A stretch of DNA of 64,000 nucleotides. Source: Geminicoccus harenae. Lineage in GTDB: Bacteria; Pseudomonadota; Alphaproteobacteria; Geminicoccales; Geminicoccaceae. Position 1 is the first letter of the stretch; each line of letters starts with the position of its first letter. Below are positions 8,548 to 17,552 of this stretch, one piece after another. Location: NCBI RefSeq assembly GCF_019800005.1, contig NZ_JABGCL010000018.1:1-64000 (forward strand). The letters are read 5' to 3'. Position numbers and translations under genes: made by a program. Below the pieces are notes generated by a model, which made no database searches, was not told where the DNA came from, and saw nothing but the letters and a program-made list of their open reading frames with translations.

Positions 8548-9273
8548 TCAGATCATGTACTGGCCGCCGTTCACGCTCAGGGTCGAGCCGGTGATGAAGC
8601 CGGCATCCTCGCCCGCCAGGAACACGACCGCCCGGGCGATCTCCTCGGGCTCGCCCAGGCGCCCGACCGGGATCAGCGGCAGGATCTTGGCGTTAAGCAC
8701 TTCCTGGGGCACTGCCTTGACCATGTCGGTCGCGATGTAGCCGGGGGCCACCACATTGACGGTGATGTTGGAGCGCGCCCCTTCCAGGGCCAGCGCCTTG
8801 GTGAAACCCGAGGCACCGGCCTTGGCCGCCGCATAATTGGTCTGGCCGAACTGGCCCTTCTGGCCGTTGATCGAGCCGATCGTGATGATCCGGCCGAAGC
8901 CGCGCTTCTTCATGCCGTCGAAGACGCATTTGGACATGTAGAACAGCGAATCGAGGTTGGTCGCCACCACCTCGCGCCACTGCTCGACGGTCATCTTGCT
9001 GAAGCTGGTGTCGCGGGTGATGCCCGCATTGTTCACCAGGATGTCGACCGGGCCGAGCTCCGCCTCGACCTTGGCCACGCCAGCCTGGCAGGCCTCGAAG
9101 TCGGACACGCTCCACTTGAACACCGGGATCCCGGTCCGCTCGGAGAACTCCTTGGCCGCCTGATCGTTGCCCGCATAGTTCGCCGCCACTTGGTGTCCCG
9201 CTTCCTTGAGCGCCGTGGACACTGCAGCGCCGATGCCCCGAGAGCCGCCGGTAACGAGTGCAACGCGAGCCAT
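8548..9273 (-). CDS. phaB: Acetoacetyl-CoA reductase
   Basis: A 241-residue SDR enzyme that reduces acetoacetyl-CoA to (R)-3-hydroxybutyryl-CoA for polyhydroxybutyrate synthesis. The glycine motif is TGGSRGIG (8-15), NNAG is at 81-84, and the catalytic residues are S134, Y147 and K151. The segment KKRGFGRIITIGSINGQKG is typical of PhaB, as is GYIATDMV. ATG at 9273 has GGGGAG seven bases upstream; an in-frame TTG further up lacks this. It lies downstream of phaA on the same strand, 110 bp away, the usual phaAB order. The polymerase gene phaC is not in the window. Confidence 0.94.
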   Translation of the reverse strand: MARVALVTGGSRGIGAAVSTALKEAGHQVAANYAGNDQAAKEFSERTGIPVFKWSVSDFEACQAGVAKVEAELGPVDILVNNAGITRDTSFSKMTVEQWREVVATNLDSLFYMSKCVFDGMKKRGFGRIITIGSINGQKGQFGQTNYAAAKAGASGFTKALALEGARSNITVNVVAPGYIATDMVKAVPQEVLNAKILPLIPVGRLGEPEEIARAVVFLAGEDAGFITGSTLSVNGGQYMI

Positions 9274-9383
9274 GTCGGTTCTCCCCAATCGTTCCGCGGT
9301 CCCGTGGCGGGACCTTGCTCATTCATATGTCGCTCCCCGGCCGGGCGGCGACACCCGGCCGGGAAAACTATCGCCGAAAAAGA

Positions 9384-10559
9384 TCAGTCGCGGGCCACGC
9401 ACATGGCGATGCCCATGCCCCCGCCGATGCACAGCGTCGCCAGGCCCTTCTTGGCGTCGCGCTTCTGCATCTCGTGCAGCAGGGTCACCAGGACCCGCGC
9501 CCCCGACGCACCAACCGGGTGGCCGAGCGCGATCGCCCCGCCATTGACGTTCACCTTGTCCGTGTCCCAGCCGAGGTCCTTGTTGACCGCGCAGGCCTGG
9601 GCGGCAAACGCCTCGTTGGCCTCGACCAAGTCGAGATCGTCGGCCTTCCAGCCGGCCTTCTTCAGCGCGGCGCGCGACGCCGGGATCGGGCCGGAGCCCA
9701 TGATCGCCGGGTCGACGCCGGCCTGGGCCCAGGAAACGATCCGGGCCAGCGGGGTGAGGCCGCGCTTGCTCGCCTCCTCCGCGCTCATCACGAGCACGGC
9801 CGCGGCACCGTCATTGATGCCGGACGCGTTGCCGGCCGTGACCGTGCCGTCCTTGGCGAACGCCGCGCGCAGCTTCTGCATCGCCTCGATGGTGGCGCCG
9901 AAGCGCGGATACTCGTCCTGCTCGACCACCACGTCGCCCTTGCGGGTCTTGATGGTGACCGGGACGATCTCGTCCTTGAACCGGCCGCTCTTGACCGCCG
10001 CCTCGGCCTTGTTCTGCGAGCGCAGCGCGAACTCGTCCTGCTGCTCGCGGGTGATCTGCCACTTCTCGGCGACGTTCTCGGCGGTGTTGCCCATGTGGTA
10101 GCCGTTGAAGGCGTCCCACAGCCCGTCCTTGATCATGGTGTCGACCATCTCCACCGAGCCCATCTTGGCCCCGGCGCGGAGATAGGAGGCGTGCGGCGCC
10201 TGGGACATGCTCTCCTGGCCGCCGGCGATCACGATGGAGCTGTCGCCGCCCCGGATCGCCTGATAGGCCATGGCCACCGTCTTCAGGCCCGAGCCGCACA
10301 GCATGTTGACGCCATAGGCCGGGACGTCGACCGGCAGGCCGGCATTCACCGCAGCCTGGCGGGCCGGGTTCTGGCCCTGGGCGGCCGTCAGGATCTGGCC
10401 GAGCATCACCTCGGAGACCTCGGCGGCGTCGACCTTGGCGCGCTCCAGCACGGCCTGGATGACGACCTTGCCGAGATCATGGGCCGGAAGGGTCGACAAG
10501 GCGCCGTTGAACGACCCGATCGCGGTCCTCGCCGCGCTTACGATGACCACATCACTCAT
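9384..10559 (-). CDS. phaA: Acetyl-CoA acetyltransferase (biosynthetic beta-ketothiolase)
   Basis: A 391-residue thiolase that condenses two acetyl-CoA to acetoacetyl-CoA. The active-site residues are visible: nucleophile C88 in NMLCGSG, H347 in GGAIALGHPVGASG, and the second Cys C377 in CIGGGMG. The length and the ARTAIGSFNGAL start match the PhaA/AtoB type. ATG at 10559 follows an AGGA. With phaB it supplies monomers for polyhydroxybutyrate. It is transcribed away from the PRC-barrel gene. Confidence 0.96.
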   Translation of the reverse strand: MSDVVIVSAARTAIGSFNGALSTLPAHDLGKVVIQAVLERAKVDAAEVSEVMLGQILTAAQGQNPARQAAVNAGLPVDVPAYGVNMLCGSGLKTVAMAYQAIRGGDSSIVIAGGQESMSQAPHASYLRAGAKMGSVEMVDTMIKDGLWDAFNGYHMGNTAENVAEKWQITREQQDEFALRSQNKAEAAVKSGRFKDEIVPVTIKTRKGDVVVEQDEYPRFGATIEAMQKLRAAFAKDGTVTAGNASGINDGAAAVLVMSAEEASKRGLTPLARIVSWAQAGVDPAIMGSGPIPASRAALKKAGWKADDLDLVEANEAFAAQACAVNKDLGWDTDKVNVNGGAIALGHPVGASGARVLVTLLHEMQKRDAKKGLATLCIGGGMGIAMCVARD

Positions 10560-10744
10560 GATGTTCCTGCCCTTTCCTTGGCCAGTCCATTTGACCCGGC
10601 TGCCACGGCGAGTTCACCGGCGGCGGCCGGGCCGTTGTCGAAAGTGTCCTCCAGCCGGCCCATGGGTGCAAGCGACCTGCCCCCGCCATGCTCCGCTTTG
10701 CCCGGATTGGGCGAGACTTCCCTTAATTTTTGTGAAGCCGGTGT

Positions 10745-10770
10745 GGAACCCGGTGCGCTGGAATTGGGTT
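10745..10770 (+). promoter_or_regulatory. Candidate EcfG (general stress sigma) promoter
   Basis: GGAAC at 10745-10749, then 18 bases, then GTT at 10768-10770, i.e. GGAAC-N17-GGTT. The alphaproteobacterial general stress response sigma factor EcfG/SigT recognises GGAAC-N16/17-CGTT, so only the first base of the -10 element differs. It lies 57 bp before the start codon of the PRC-barrel protein, a family often found in EcfG regulons. Activity is inferred from the sequence alone. Confidence 0.6.
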
Positions 10771-10826
10771 AGGCAACCAGTCGATCACAAGATCGGAACC
10801 GATCCCTGGAAAGGAGGATGAAGGTC

Positions 10827-11561
10827 ATGCGTAAGTCGTTTCTCGCCAGCGTCGCCGTGATTGGCTTGACCACCGCAAGTGTCGCCTATGCACAGCAGGA
10901 TGCCACGACTACCGATCCGGCCGCTCCTGCTGGACAGGTCACACCGATGACCGAGCCGGAAGCGCCCGCCGGCGGTGACACCATGGGCGCTGCCGGTAAC
11001 GAGGCTGGTGGTGCGGCACAGCAGGGCATCGACGGCGCCGGCCCGACCATGACCGAGAGCGACGGCAGCATGGGCACTGCCCCGACGCACACCGGTGCCA
11101 TGACGGCGCAGAGCTACCAGCCCTATAGCGGCCAGGAAGCCGGCAGCTTCACCGGCACGATCGCCGGCGACTTCAGCGCAGACGACCTGATGAACCGCAA
11201 CATCGTCGACATGGAAGGCAACAATGTCGGCCAGGTCAGCGACCTGCTGATCGGCAGCGACGGCACGATCCAGAACGTCCTGGTCGATGTCGGCGGCTTC
11301 CTCGGCATCGGCACCCGCACCGTGGCGCTGGGCCTGGACCAGGTGCAGATGGCCCAGGGTGACGCCGAGGACTTGGTCGTCAACATGACCCGCGAGCAGG
11401 TCGAGAACCTGCCTCAGGTCGAGGAGCAGGACGGCACCTGGGGCACCATGCCCGAGACGCCCGACATGCCGACCGATACCGGCACCACGGCCCCGGGCCT
11501 CGCCCCGGCTCCGGGCACCGACCCGGCCGCACCGGCAGCCCCGGCTACCACGACCCCGTAA
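10827..11561 (+). CDS. Secreted PRC-barrel domain protein
   Basis: A 244-residue exported protein. MRKSFLASVAVIGL is a Sec signal peptide ending near AYA-QQ at about 22. A low-complexity stretch rich in Ala, Thr, Pro, Gly and Met follows to about residue 108. A PRC-barrel comes next at about 120-190 (MNRNIVDMEGNNVGQVSDLLI, then VDVGGFLGIGTRTVAL), and the tail is Pro/Ala/Thr-rich. The ATG at 10827 is chosen because GGAGG sits nine bases upstream; the ATG at 10818 abuts that site. Such periplasmic PRC proteins are often stress-induced, but the molecular role is unknown. The putative EcfG promoter upstream supports stress control. Confidence 0.85.
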   Translation: MRKSFLASVAVIGLTTASVAYAQQDATTTDPAAPAGQVTPMTEPEAPAGGDTMGAAGNEAGGAAQQGIDGAGPTMTESDGSMGTAPTHTGAMTAQSYQPYSGQEAGSFTGTIAGDFSADDLMNRNIVDMEGNNVGQVSDLLIGSDGTIQNVLVDVGGFLGIGTRTVALGLDQVQMAQGDAEDLVVNMTREQVENLPQVEEQDGTWGTMPETPDMPTDTGTTAPGLAPAPGTDPAAPAAPATTTP

Positions 11562-11592
11562 GTCCGGCGTCAGCCGCTTCGGGACGACCACC

Positions 11593-11620
11593 CGGCCCGC
11601 CGGCTTCGGCGGGCCGTTTG
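11593..11620 (+). terminator. Rho-independent terminator after PRC-barrel gene
   Basis: CGGCCCGCC, loop GGCTTC, GGCGGGCCG, then GTTTG: a 9-bp GC-rich stem with a UUCG-like loop starting 31 bp past the stop codon. The T tract is short. It lies between two convergent genes and may also serve aspS, whose stop is at 11629. Confidence 0.7.
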
Positions 11621-11628
11621 GCGTCCGG

Positions 11629-13455
11629 TCAGAGCTCCACCACCGGCGTCTCGCCTTTGGGCGGCTCGCCGCGCAGCTTCTCCCGCGCCAGCGGGCTGAG
11701 CTGCAGGTTCAGCTCCTTGAGCTGCTTGTCGGTGACCCGCGACGGTGCCCCCAGCAGCAGTTCCTGGGCCTGCTGGTTCAGCGGGAAGGCGGTGACCTCG
11801 CGGATGTTCGGCGTATCCGCCAGCAGCATCACGATCCGGTCCACGCCGGGTGCTATGCCGCCATGCGGCGGCGCCCCGTACTGCAGGGCACGGAACATGC
11901 CGCCGAACCGGTTCTCCAGCTCCTCCCTGCCATAGCCGGCCACCTCGAACGCCCGGACCATGATGTCCGGCCGGTGGTTCCGGATGGCACCCGAGGACAG
12001 CTCGATGCCGTTGCAGACGATGTCGTACTGGAAGGCCTTGATGGTCAGCGGGTCCTGGCCGTTCAGCGCGTCCATGCCGCCCTGGGGCATCGAGAACGGG
12101 TTGTGCGAGAAGACGACCTGCTTCAGATCCTCGTCATACTCGTACATCGGGAAGTCGACGATCCAGCAGAACCGGTAGGCGTTCTTCTCGCAGATGCCGA
12201 GCTGCTCGCCGGCCTGGTTGCGCACCTGGCCGGACAGCTTCTCCGCCCCGGCCTTCCCGTCGCAGACGAAGAACACCGCGTCGCCGTCGCCGATCCCGGC
12301 CAGCTCCTTGAGCTTGGCCAGCCGCGGCTCGTCCAGGAACTTCGCCACCGGTCCCTTGGCGGCACCGTCCTGGAAGATGATGTAGCCCAGGCCCGGCGCC
12401 CCCAGGCTCTGGGCGAACGCCACCATCTTGTCGAAATAGGAGCGCGGCTGCCTGGCGGCACCCGGGGCCGGGATCGCGCGCACCACCGCGTTCTTGCTCT
12501 CGATGGCCTTGGCGAACACGGCAAAGCCGCCGCCCGCGAACACCTCGGTCACGTCCTGGATGCGGATCGGGTTGCGCAGGTCCGGCTTGTCCGAGCCGTA
12601 ATGCAGCATCGCATCGTGGTACGTGATCTGCGGGAACGGGTAGGGCGTCACCTCCCAGTCGCTGAACTCGGTGAACACGCCGTGGATCACCGGCCCCACC
12701 GCGTCGAACACGTCCTGCTGAGTGACGAAGCTCATCTCGACGTCGAGCTGGTAGAACTCGCCCGGGCTGCGGTCGGCGCGGGCATCCTCGTCGCGGAAGC
12801 ACGGCGCGATCTGGAAGTAGCGGTCGAAGCCGCTGATCATGAGCAGCTGCTTGTACTGCTGCGGCGCCTGCGGCAGCGCGTAGAAATGGCCGGGGTGGAG
12901 CCGGGACGGCACCAGGAAGTCGCGGGCACCCTCCGGGCTGGACGCGGTCAGGATCGGCGTCTGGAACTCGGTGAAGCCCTGGGCGGTCATCCGCTGGCGC
13001 AGCGAGGTGATGATCTTCGAGCGCAGGACGATGTTCTCGTGGATCTTCTGGCGGCGCAGGTCCAAGAACCGGTAGCGCAGGCGAGTCTCCTCGGGATAGT
13101 CGCGCTCGCTCGCCACCTCGAGCGGCAGGGTCTCGGCCTGGCTCTCGATCGCGAACTCCTCGACCACGACTTCGATCGCGCCCGTGGGCAGCGCCGGGTT
13201 GACGGTCGCCGCCTCGCGCGCCACTACCCGACCGGTCGCGGTGACTACGCTTTCCGCCCGAACCCGCGACGCTTCCTCGAAGAACGCGCTGGACGGCTGG
13301 CAGACCAGCTGGGTGATGCCGTAGTGGTCGCGCAGGTCGATGAACAGGAGTTGCCCGTGATCGCGCTTGCGCTGGACCCAGCCCGACAGACGGACGGTGC
13401 TGCCGACATCGTCCGCGCGAAGCTGTCCGCAGGTATGGGTGCGGTAAAGATGCAT
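11629..13455 (-). CDS. aspS: Aspartyl-tRNA synthetase
   Basis: A 608-residue class II synthetase of the bacterial type. An N-terminal OB-fold anticodon-binding domain (MHLYRTHTCGQLRADD, then GWVQRKRDHGQLLFIDLRD) is followed by a catalytic core with motif 2 FRDEDARADR and motif 3 GVDRIVMLLA. Between them is the bacterial GAD insertion. ATG at 13455 is used because it begins the conserved N-terminus; the frame is open for 13 more codons. Bacterial AspRS of this type can be discriminating or not toward tRNA-Asn, which the sequence alone does not settle here. The gene is divergent from rnd. Confidence 0.97.
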   Translation of the reverse strand: MHLYRTHTCGQLRADDVGSTVRLSGWVQRKRDHGQLLFIDLRDHYGITQLVCQPSSAFFEEASRVRAESVVTATGRVVAREAATVNPALPTGAIEVVVEEFAIESQAETLPLEVASERDYPEETRLRYRFLDLRRQKIHENIVLRSKIITSLRQRMTAQGFTEFQTPILTASSPEGARDFLVPSRLHPGHFYALPQAPQQYKQLLMISGFDRYFQIAPCFRDEDARADRSPGEFYQLDVEMSFVTQQDVFDAVGPVIHGVFTEFSDWEVTPYPFPQITYHDAMLHYGSDKPDLRNPIRIQDVTEVFAGGGFAVFAKAIESKNAVVRAIPAPGAARQPRSYFDKMVAFAQSLGAPGLGYIIFQDGAAKGPVAKFLDEPRLAKLKELAGIGDGDAVFFVCDGKAGAEKLSGQVRNQAGEQLGICEKNAYRFCWIVDFPMYEYDEDLKQVVFSHNPFSMPQGGMDALNGQDPLTIKAFQYDIVCNGIELSSGAIRNHRPDIMVRAFEVAGYGREELENRFGGMFRALQYGAPPHGGIAPGVDRIVMLLADTPNIREVTAFPLNQQAQELLLGAPSRVTDKQLKELNLQLSPLAREKLRGEPPKGETPVVEL

Positions 13456-13562
13456 GGGTTCCTCGTATTCACCAGCCCCGCCGGCTGTCTCCACCGCGCG
13501 TCTAACCCTACCCGCCCCGCTCGTAAAGCGAGCCTCTCCCCGCAGATGGATTCCCTACCCGC

Positions 13563-14717
13563 ATGCTGATCCAGGACAACGCGTCGCTCGCCGCCGTCTG
13601 CGCCAGGCTCGCGCACGAGGATTTCGTGACCGTCGACACGGAATTCATGCGCGACAAGACCTATTATGCGAAGCTCTGCCTGGTGCAGCTGGGCGGCGAC
13701 AAGGAAGCGGTCGCGATCGACACGCTCGCCCCCGGTATCGACCTCACGCCGCTGCTCGACCTCATGGCCGACCCCAAGGTCCTCAAGGTGATGCACGCCG
13801 CGCGCCAGGACCTGGAGATCTTCTGGCACTTGATGGACGGCCGGCTGCCGGCCCCGCTGGTCGACACCCAGATCGCCGCGATGATCCTGGGCTATGGCGA
13901 GGAGGTCGGCTACGAGGCCCTGGTCACCCGGCTGACCAATGCCCGGGTAGACAAGACCTCGCGCTATTCCGACTGGTCGCACCGCCCGCTGCGGCCGGCC
14001 CAGGTCCAGTACGCGCTGGGCGACGTCATCCACCTGCGCGAGGTCTGGCGCCGGCTCGACCAGGAGATGGTCAAGGCCGGGCGCCGCCACTGGCTGGAGG
14101 ACGAGCACGCGACCCTGTTCGATCCCGGCCTCTACGACGTCGACCCGGACATCGCGTGGCGGCGCCTGAAGGTGCGCTCGCGCGATCCGCGCTTCATCGC
14201 GGTGGTCCAGGCGCTGGCCGGCTGGCGCGAGCGGGCGGCGCGGGCTAAGGACCTGCCCCGCCAGCGCATCCTGCGCGACGACGTGCTGATGGAGGTTGCC
14301 GCCAACCGCCCGACCAGCATCGAGGCGCTGAAGGAACTGCCCCGGGTGTCGCTGGACCGGGGGAGTGCCCAGGCGGTGGTCGAGGCGATCGAGGCGGCAC
14401 TGCGCCTGCCGCCTGCGGACCTGCCGGTGCTGGAGCCGGTCCGCGACCTGCCGCGCGGCATCCCCGCGATCGTCGACCTGCTCCGGGTCCTCCTGAAGCA
14501 GGTCGCCGACGAGCACGACATCTCGCCCCGGCTGATCGCCAACGGCGAGGACCTGGAAGCGGTGGCGCTGGACGACCAGTCGACGGTGCGGGTCTTGTCG
14601 GGCTGGCGGCGCGAGCTGTTCGGCGAGAAGGCACTGGCGCTGAAACGTGGCGAGCTGGTGCTGGGGGTGCGCGGCCGCAAGGTGGTGGTCGAGCCGCGCC
14701 AGCCCGCCATGCGCTGA
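13563..14717 (+). CDS. rnd: Ribonuclease D
   Basis: A 384-residue DEDD-family 3'-5' exoribonuclease that trims tRNA 3' ends. Exo motif I is VDTEFM with D25 and E27, exo II is MHAARQDLEIF with its Asp at about 85, and exo III is the YALGDVIHL segment near 155 with Tyr and Asp. A HRDC region follows (LPRQRILRDDVLMEVAANRP, about 235-295), and a second helical repeat lies near the C-terminus. The length matches alphaproteobacterial RNase D. It is divergent from aspS with a 107-bp spacer. Confidence 0.94.
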   Translation: MLIQDNASLAAVCARLAHEDFVTVDTEFMRDKTYYAKLCLVQLGGDKEAVAIDTLAPGIDLTPLLDLMADPKVLKVMHAARQDLEIFWHLMDGRLPAPLVDTQIAAMILGYGEEVGYEALVTRLTNARVDKTSRYSDWSHRPLRPAQVQYALGDVIHLREVWRRLDQEMVKAGRRHWLEDEHATLFDPGLYDVDPDIAWRRLKVRSRDPRFIAVVQALAGWRERAARAKDLPRQRILRDDVLMEVAANRPTSIEALKELPRVSLDRGSAQAVVEAIEAALRLPPADLPVLEPVRDLPRGIPAIVDLLRVLLKQVADEHDISPRLIANGEDLEAVALDDQSTVRVLSGWRRELFGEKALALKRGELVLGVRGRKVVVEPRQPAMR

Positions 14718-14737
14718 GCCGCAGCCGGACGGCCGCC

Positions 14738-15535
14738 TTGCGCATCGCGATCACCGGGGCCGGGGGCTTCATCGGCCGTCATCTGGCCGCCGCCTTGCCC
14801 GAGGCCGTCCCGCTCTCCCACCGGGAGATCCCGACGCTGGACGGCCACCACTTCGACCTGGTGATCCATGCCGGGCGCTCGCCCGGAATCGGCCAGGCGG
14901 ACTGGCTCCTGGCGGACGATGCCGAGTACCTGCTCCTGCGCCGCCTGGCGGACAGCGCCTGCCGCTACCTGATGCTGTCCAGCCGCGCCGTGTACGGCCC
15001 GGCCGACGGCAATGCCCTGGCGCCAAACCATCCCACCGCCCCGGCCAGCGCCTATGGCCGCAACAAGCTTCGCCTGGAGCAGGCCGGCCGCGACCTCCTG
15101 GGCGAGCGCCTTGGCATCCTGCGCCTGTCCAACGTGTTCGGCTGCGAATGGCCCGGCCGGACCACCTTCTTCGGCACCATGCTGGCGGGCCTGGCCGAGC
15201 GGGGCGCGATCCGCTTCGACATGGCCGGCAGCACCCGGCGTGACTTCGTCCCGGTGGCGGCGGCCGCGCGCACCATCGCCAGCCTCGCCAGGCTCGGTAC
15301 CCGGGATCCCGTGCTTCATGTCGGCTCGGGCATCGCCCTGCCCTGCGCGGCGCTGGCCGAGGCAGCCATCGCCGGCTTCGGCCGGGGCCGCTTGGTGGCG
15401 ACGGGGCCGGAGCGCGACGGGTTCGCGTTCGATGTCGGCCGCACGGTGGCGCTCACCGGCATCGCTCTGGACGAGGCCGCTGTCCTAGGAGCGGCCCGGG
15501 CCGTCGGCCGGGAGCTGGCGCAGCTCCGGGGCTGA
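14738..15535 (+). CDS. NAD-dependent epimerase/dehydratase family protein
   Basis: A 265-residue extended SDR. The N-terminus RIAITGAGGFIGRHLA carries the GxxGxxG cofactor loop. The catalytic region is SSRAVYGPADG with S-x-R-A-V-Y, and YGRNKLRLEQ near 107-116 provides the YxxxK. RLSNVFG follows, as in NDP-sugar epimerases. It starts at a TTG, 20 bp after rnd, and the protein is slightly short for the family (about 300). A nucleotide-sugar role is likely but the substrate is unknown. Its last 51 bases overlap the 3' end of convergent lpxB. Confidence 0.82.
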   Translation: MRIAITGAGGFIGRHLAAALPEAVPLSHREIPTLDGHHFDLVIHAGRSPGIGQADWLLADDAEYLLLRRLADSACRYLMLSSRAVYGPADGNALAPNHPTAPASAYGRNKLRLEQAGRDLLGERLGILRLSNVFGCEWPGRTTFFGTMLAGLAERGAIRFDMAGSTRRDFVPVAAAARTIASLARLGTRDPVLHVGSGIALPCAALAEAAIAGFGRGRLVATGPERDGFAFDVGRTVALTGIALDEAAVLGAARAVGRELAQLRG

Positions 15536-16726
15536 GCCCAGCAGTGCCGCTTCGGCCAAGAGATCCGGGAGGAGCGGCCCGAAGGCCGCGCGCACCGCGG
15601 CCTCGCTGGGCTGCATGCCGCTGTCCGGCACCAGGCTGCGCACGACGGCGGCCATCGCCTCCCGCTGGGCCGAAGCCTCGTCCGGATCGTCCAGCAGGGC
15701 CTGCGCCTCGGCCGCCACGCGCACCGGCGTGCAGTCCTCTTGCAGGAGTTCCGGCAGGACCGGCCGGTCAGCGATCAGGTTGACCAGCGAGGCGTAGCGC
15801 ACCTTGACCAGCCGCCTGGCCAGCCAGGCCGAGAGCGCGGAGGTCCGGTACATCACCACGGTCGGGCAGGTTGCCAGCGCCAGTTCCAGCGTCACCGTGC
15901 CGGACGCAGCGATCGCCAGGTCGCAGGCGGCGAACAGGTCGAACCGGTTGGTCCGGTCGGTGCTGATCTCGGCCGGCACCGGCCAGCCGGCCACCGCCTC
16001 CCGGACCAGGGCTTCCACGGACGGCACGGTCGGCACCACCACGCCCAGATCGGCATGGTCCACCGCCAGGTCCCTGACCACCTCGCGCAGGATCGGCAGG
16101 TGCCGGGTGACCTCGCTCCGGCGGCTGCCCGGCAGGAGGCAGAGCAGCCGCCTGGTGGCCGGGACCGCATGGGCCGCGCGCCAGCGCAGCCCATCGGGTG
16201 CCTGGACCGGCTCCTCGACCACCGGATGGCCGACAAAGCTCCCCGAGACGCCGAACCGCGCGAAGAAGCCCGGCTCGAACGGCAGGATGTAGAGGACATG
16301 GTCGCACAAGGCCGGCAGGGCGCGGGCGCGCCCCTCCTTCCACGCCCACGCCTGCGGCGCCACGTAATGGACCTTGCGCACCGGCAGGTCCTGGAGCCGC
16401 TTCAGCAGCCGCAGGTTGAAGCCCGGCGCATCCACGGTGAGCAGCAGATCCGGGCGGACCCGGCGCACCGCCGCCTCGACGTCGCGCAAATGCCGGCGGA
16501 TGCGCAGGATCTTTGGCAGGACCTCGGCAAAGCCCATCAGCGCTAGATCCTCCAGGGGCAGGAGGGTCCGCTGGCCGTGCCCGGCCAGCCTGGGGCCGCC
16601 CACGCCCACAACCTCGACCGGACGCGGTGCCAGGAGCTGCTTCAGCGTGTCGACAAATCGCCCGGCCAGCTGATCCCCGGACGGCTCGCCGGCCACCACG
16701 AACAGCCGGAACGGTACCAGGCTCAT
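15485..16726 (-). CDS. lpxB: Lipid-A-disaccharide synthase
   Basis: A 413-residue GT19 glycosyltransferase that joins UDP-2,3-diacylglucosamine and lipid X into the lipid A disaccharide at the inner membrane. The N-terminal VVAGEPSGDQLAG (10-22) is diagnostic. PQAWAWKEGRA and LPGSRRSEV also match LpxB. The C-terminal region has AIAASGTVTLELAL and MYRTSALSAWLARRLVKV. It overlaps lpxI by 4 nt (ATGA), so it is translationally coupled. The 3' end overlaps the convergent epimerase gene. Length is a little above the E. coli enzyme (382). Confidence 0.96.
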   Translation of the reverse strand: MSLVPFRLFVVAGEPSGDQLAGRFVDTLKQLLAPRPVEVVGVGGPRLAGHGQRTLLPLEDLALMGFAEVLPKILRIRRHLRDVEAAVRRVRPDLLLTVDAPGFNLRLLKRLQDLPVRKVHYVAPQAWAWKEGRARALPALCDHVLYILPFEPGFFARFGVSGSFVGHPVVEEPVQAPDGLRWRAAHAVPATRRLLCLLPGSRRSEVTRHLPILREVVRDLAVDHADLGVVVPTVPSVEALVREAVAGWPVPAEISTDRTNRFDLFAACDLAIAASGTVTLELALATCPTVVMYRTSALSAWLARRLVKVRYASLVNLIADRPVLPELLQEDCTPVRVAAEAQALLDDPDEASAQREAMAAVVRSLVPDSGMQPSEAAVRAAFGPLLPDLLAEAALLGSAPELRQLPADGPGRS

Positions 16727-17544
16727 GGCTCGGGTACGATGCCGACCAGGAACAGCCCGGCGGCATCACAGGCGGCGATCGTGGCTTCCCGGTCGACCAG
16801 CAGGGTCTGGCCCGCTTCCAGTGCGATCCCGACCAGGCCGGCCGCCTGCGCACGCCTGACCGTGTCGACACCGGCTGTCGGCAGATCAGCGCGGCGTTCC
16901 TGCTGCGGCTTCCTCATCTTGACCAGCACGCCCCCGCGCCCGACTAGGCGCAGCTCCCCGCAGCGCTCGATCAGCCGGTCCGTGCCCTCGATCCCTTCGA
17001 CGCCGATCACCTGCTCCTGCTGGACCACCACGGCCTGGCCGACATCCAGCGCACCGAGCGCCCGGGCGACCTTCACGCCCAGCGCAATGTCGCGCAGGGC
17101 ATCGGCATCGGGCGCGAGCCGGCTAAGGCGGCCCTCCGGCGTCAGCAGGTCGCCCTCGACCTCATGCGCGCCGACGATGCGAAAGCCCTCGCCCTCCAGC
17201 TCGGCCAGGATGAGCCGCAGGAGCGCGTCGTCGCCCCGCCCGGTGCGGAGCAGCTTCGGCAGCATGCCGATGGCCCGCGCATCCAGCCCGATCGCCGACA
17301 GGGACGGCCGCCTGACCGGGCCGAGCAGGCAGACCTCGGCGATCCGCTCGCGGTGGAGGATGTCGATCGCCCGGCCGACCTGGCCGATCCCGACCGTGGC
17401 GCTCGGCAGGCCCTCGGCGGTCGTGGGATCGGTAATCCCGTCCAGGCACAGGATGAACACGTCGCGCCCGGCCCGCCTGGCGGTGTCCGCCAGGCGCCTG
17501 GGCATCGGCCCGGAGCCGGCGACGATGGCGAGCCTGCCCGGCAC
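16723..17544 (-). CDS. lpxI: UDP-2,3-diacylglucosamine pyrophosphatase, LpxI type
   Basis: A 273-residue DUF1009 protein: LpxI cleaves UDP-2,3-diacylglucosamine to lipid X and replaces LpxH in alphaproteobacteria. The N-terminus LAIVAGSGPMPRRLADTA and the C-terminal core DVGQAVVV and GVEGIEGTDRLI are the conserved blocks. The frame is open far upstream into lpxA, so the start is a judgement: GTG at 17544 leaves an 8-nt spacer after the lpxA stop, with AGGAGG directly before it. An upstream non-ATG start is also possible. The position between lpxA and lpxB fits. Confidence 0.93.
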   Translation of the reverse strand: MPGRLAIVAGSGPMPRRLADTARRAGRDVFILCLDGITDPTTAEGLPSATVGIGQVGRAIDILHRERIAEVCLLGPVRRPSLSAIGLDARAIGMLPKLLRTGRGDDALLRLILAELEGEGFRIVGAHEVEGDLLTPEGRLSRLAPDADALRDIALGVKVARALGALDVGQAVVVQQEQVIGVEGIEGTDRLIERCGELRLVGRGGVLVKMRKPQQERRADLPTAGVDTVRRAQAAGLVGIALEAGQTLLVDREATIAACDAAGLFLVGIVPEP

Positions 17545-17552
17545 CCTCCTGG

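Noticed and set aside
14132..15319. 395-codon minus-strand frame opposite rnd and the epimerase
   Set aside because: Both plus-strand genes have intact catalytic motifs; the minus frame is low-complexity Gly/Ala/Arg.
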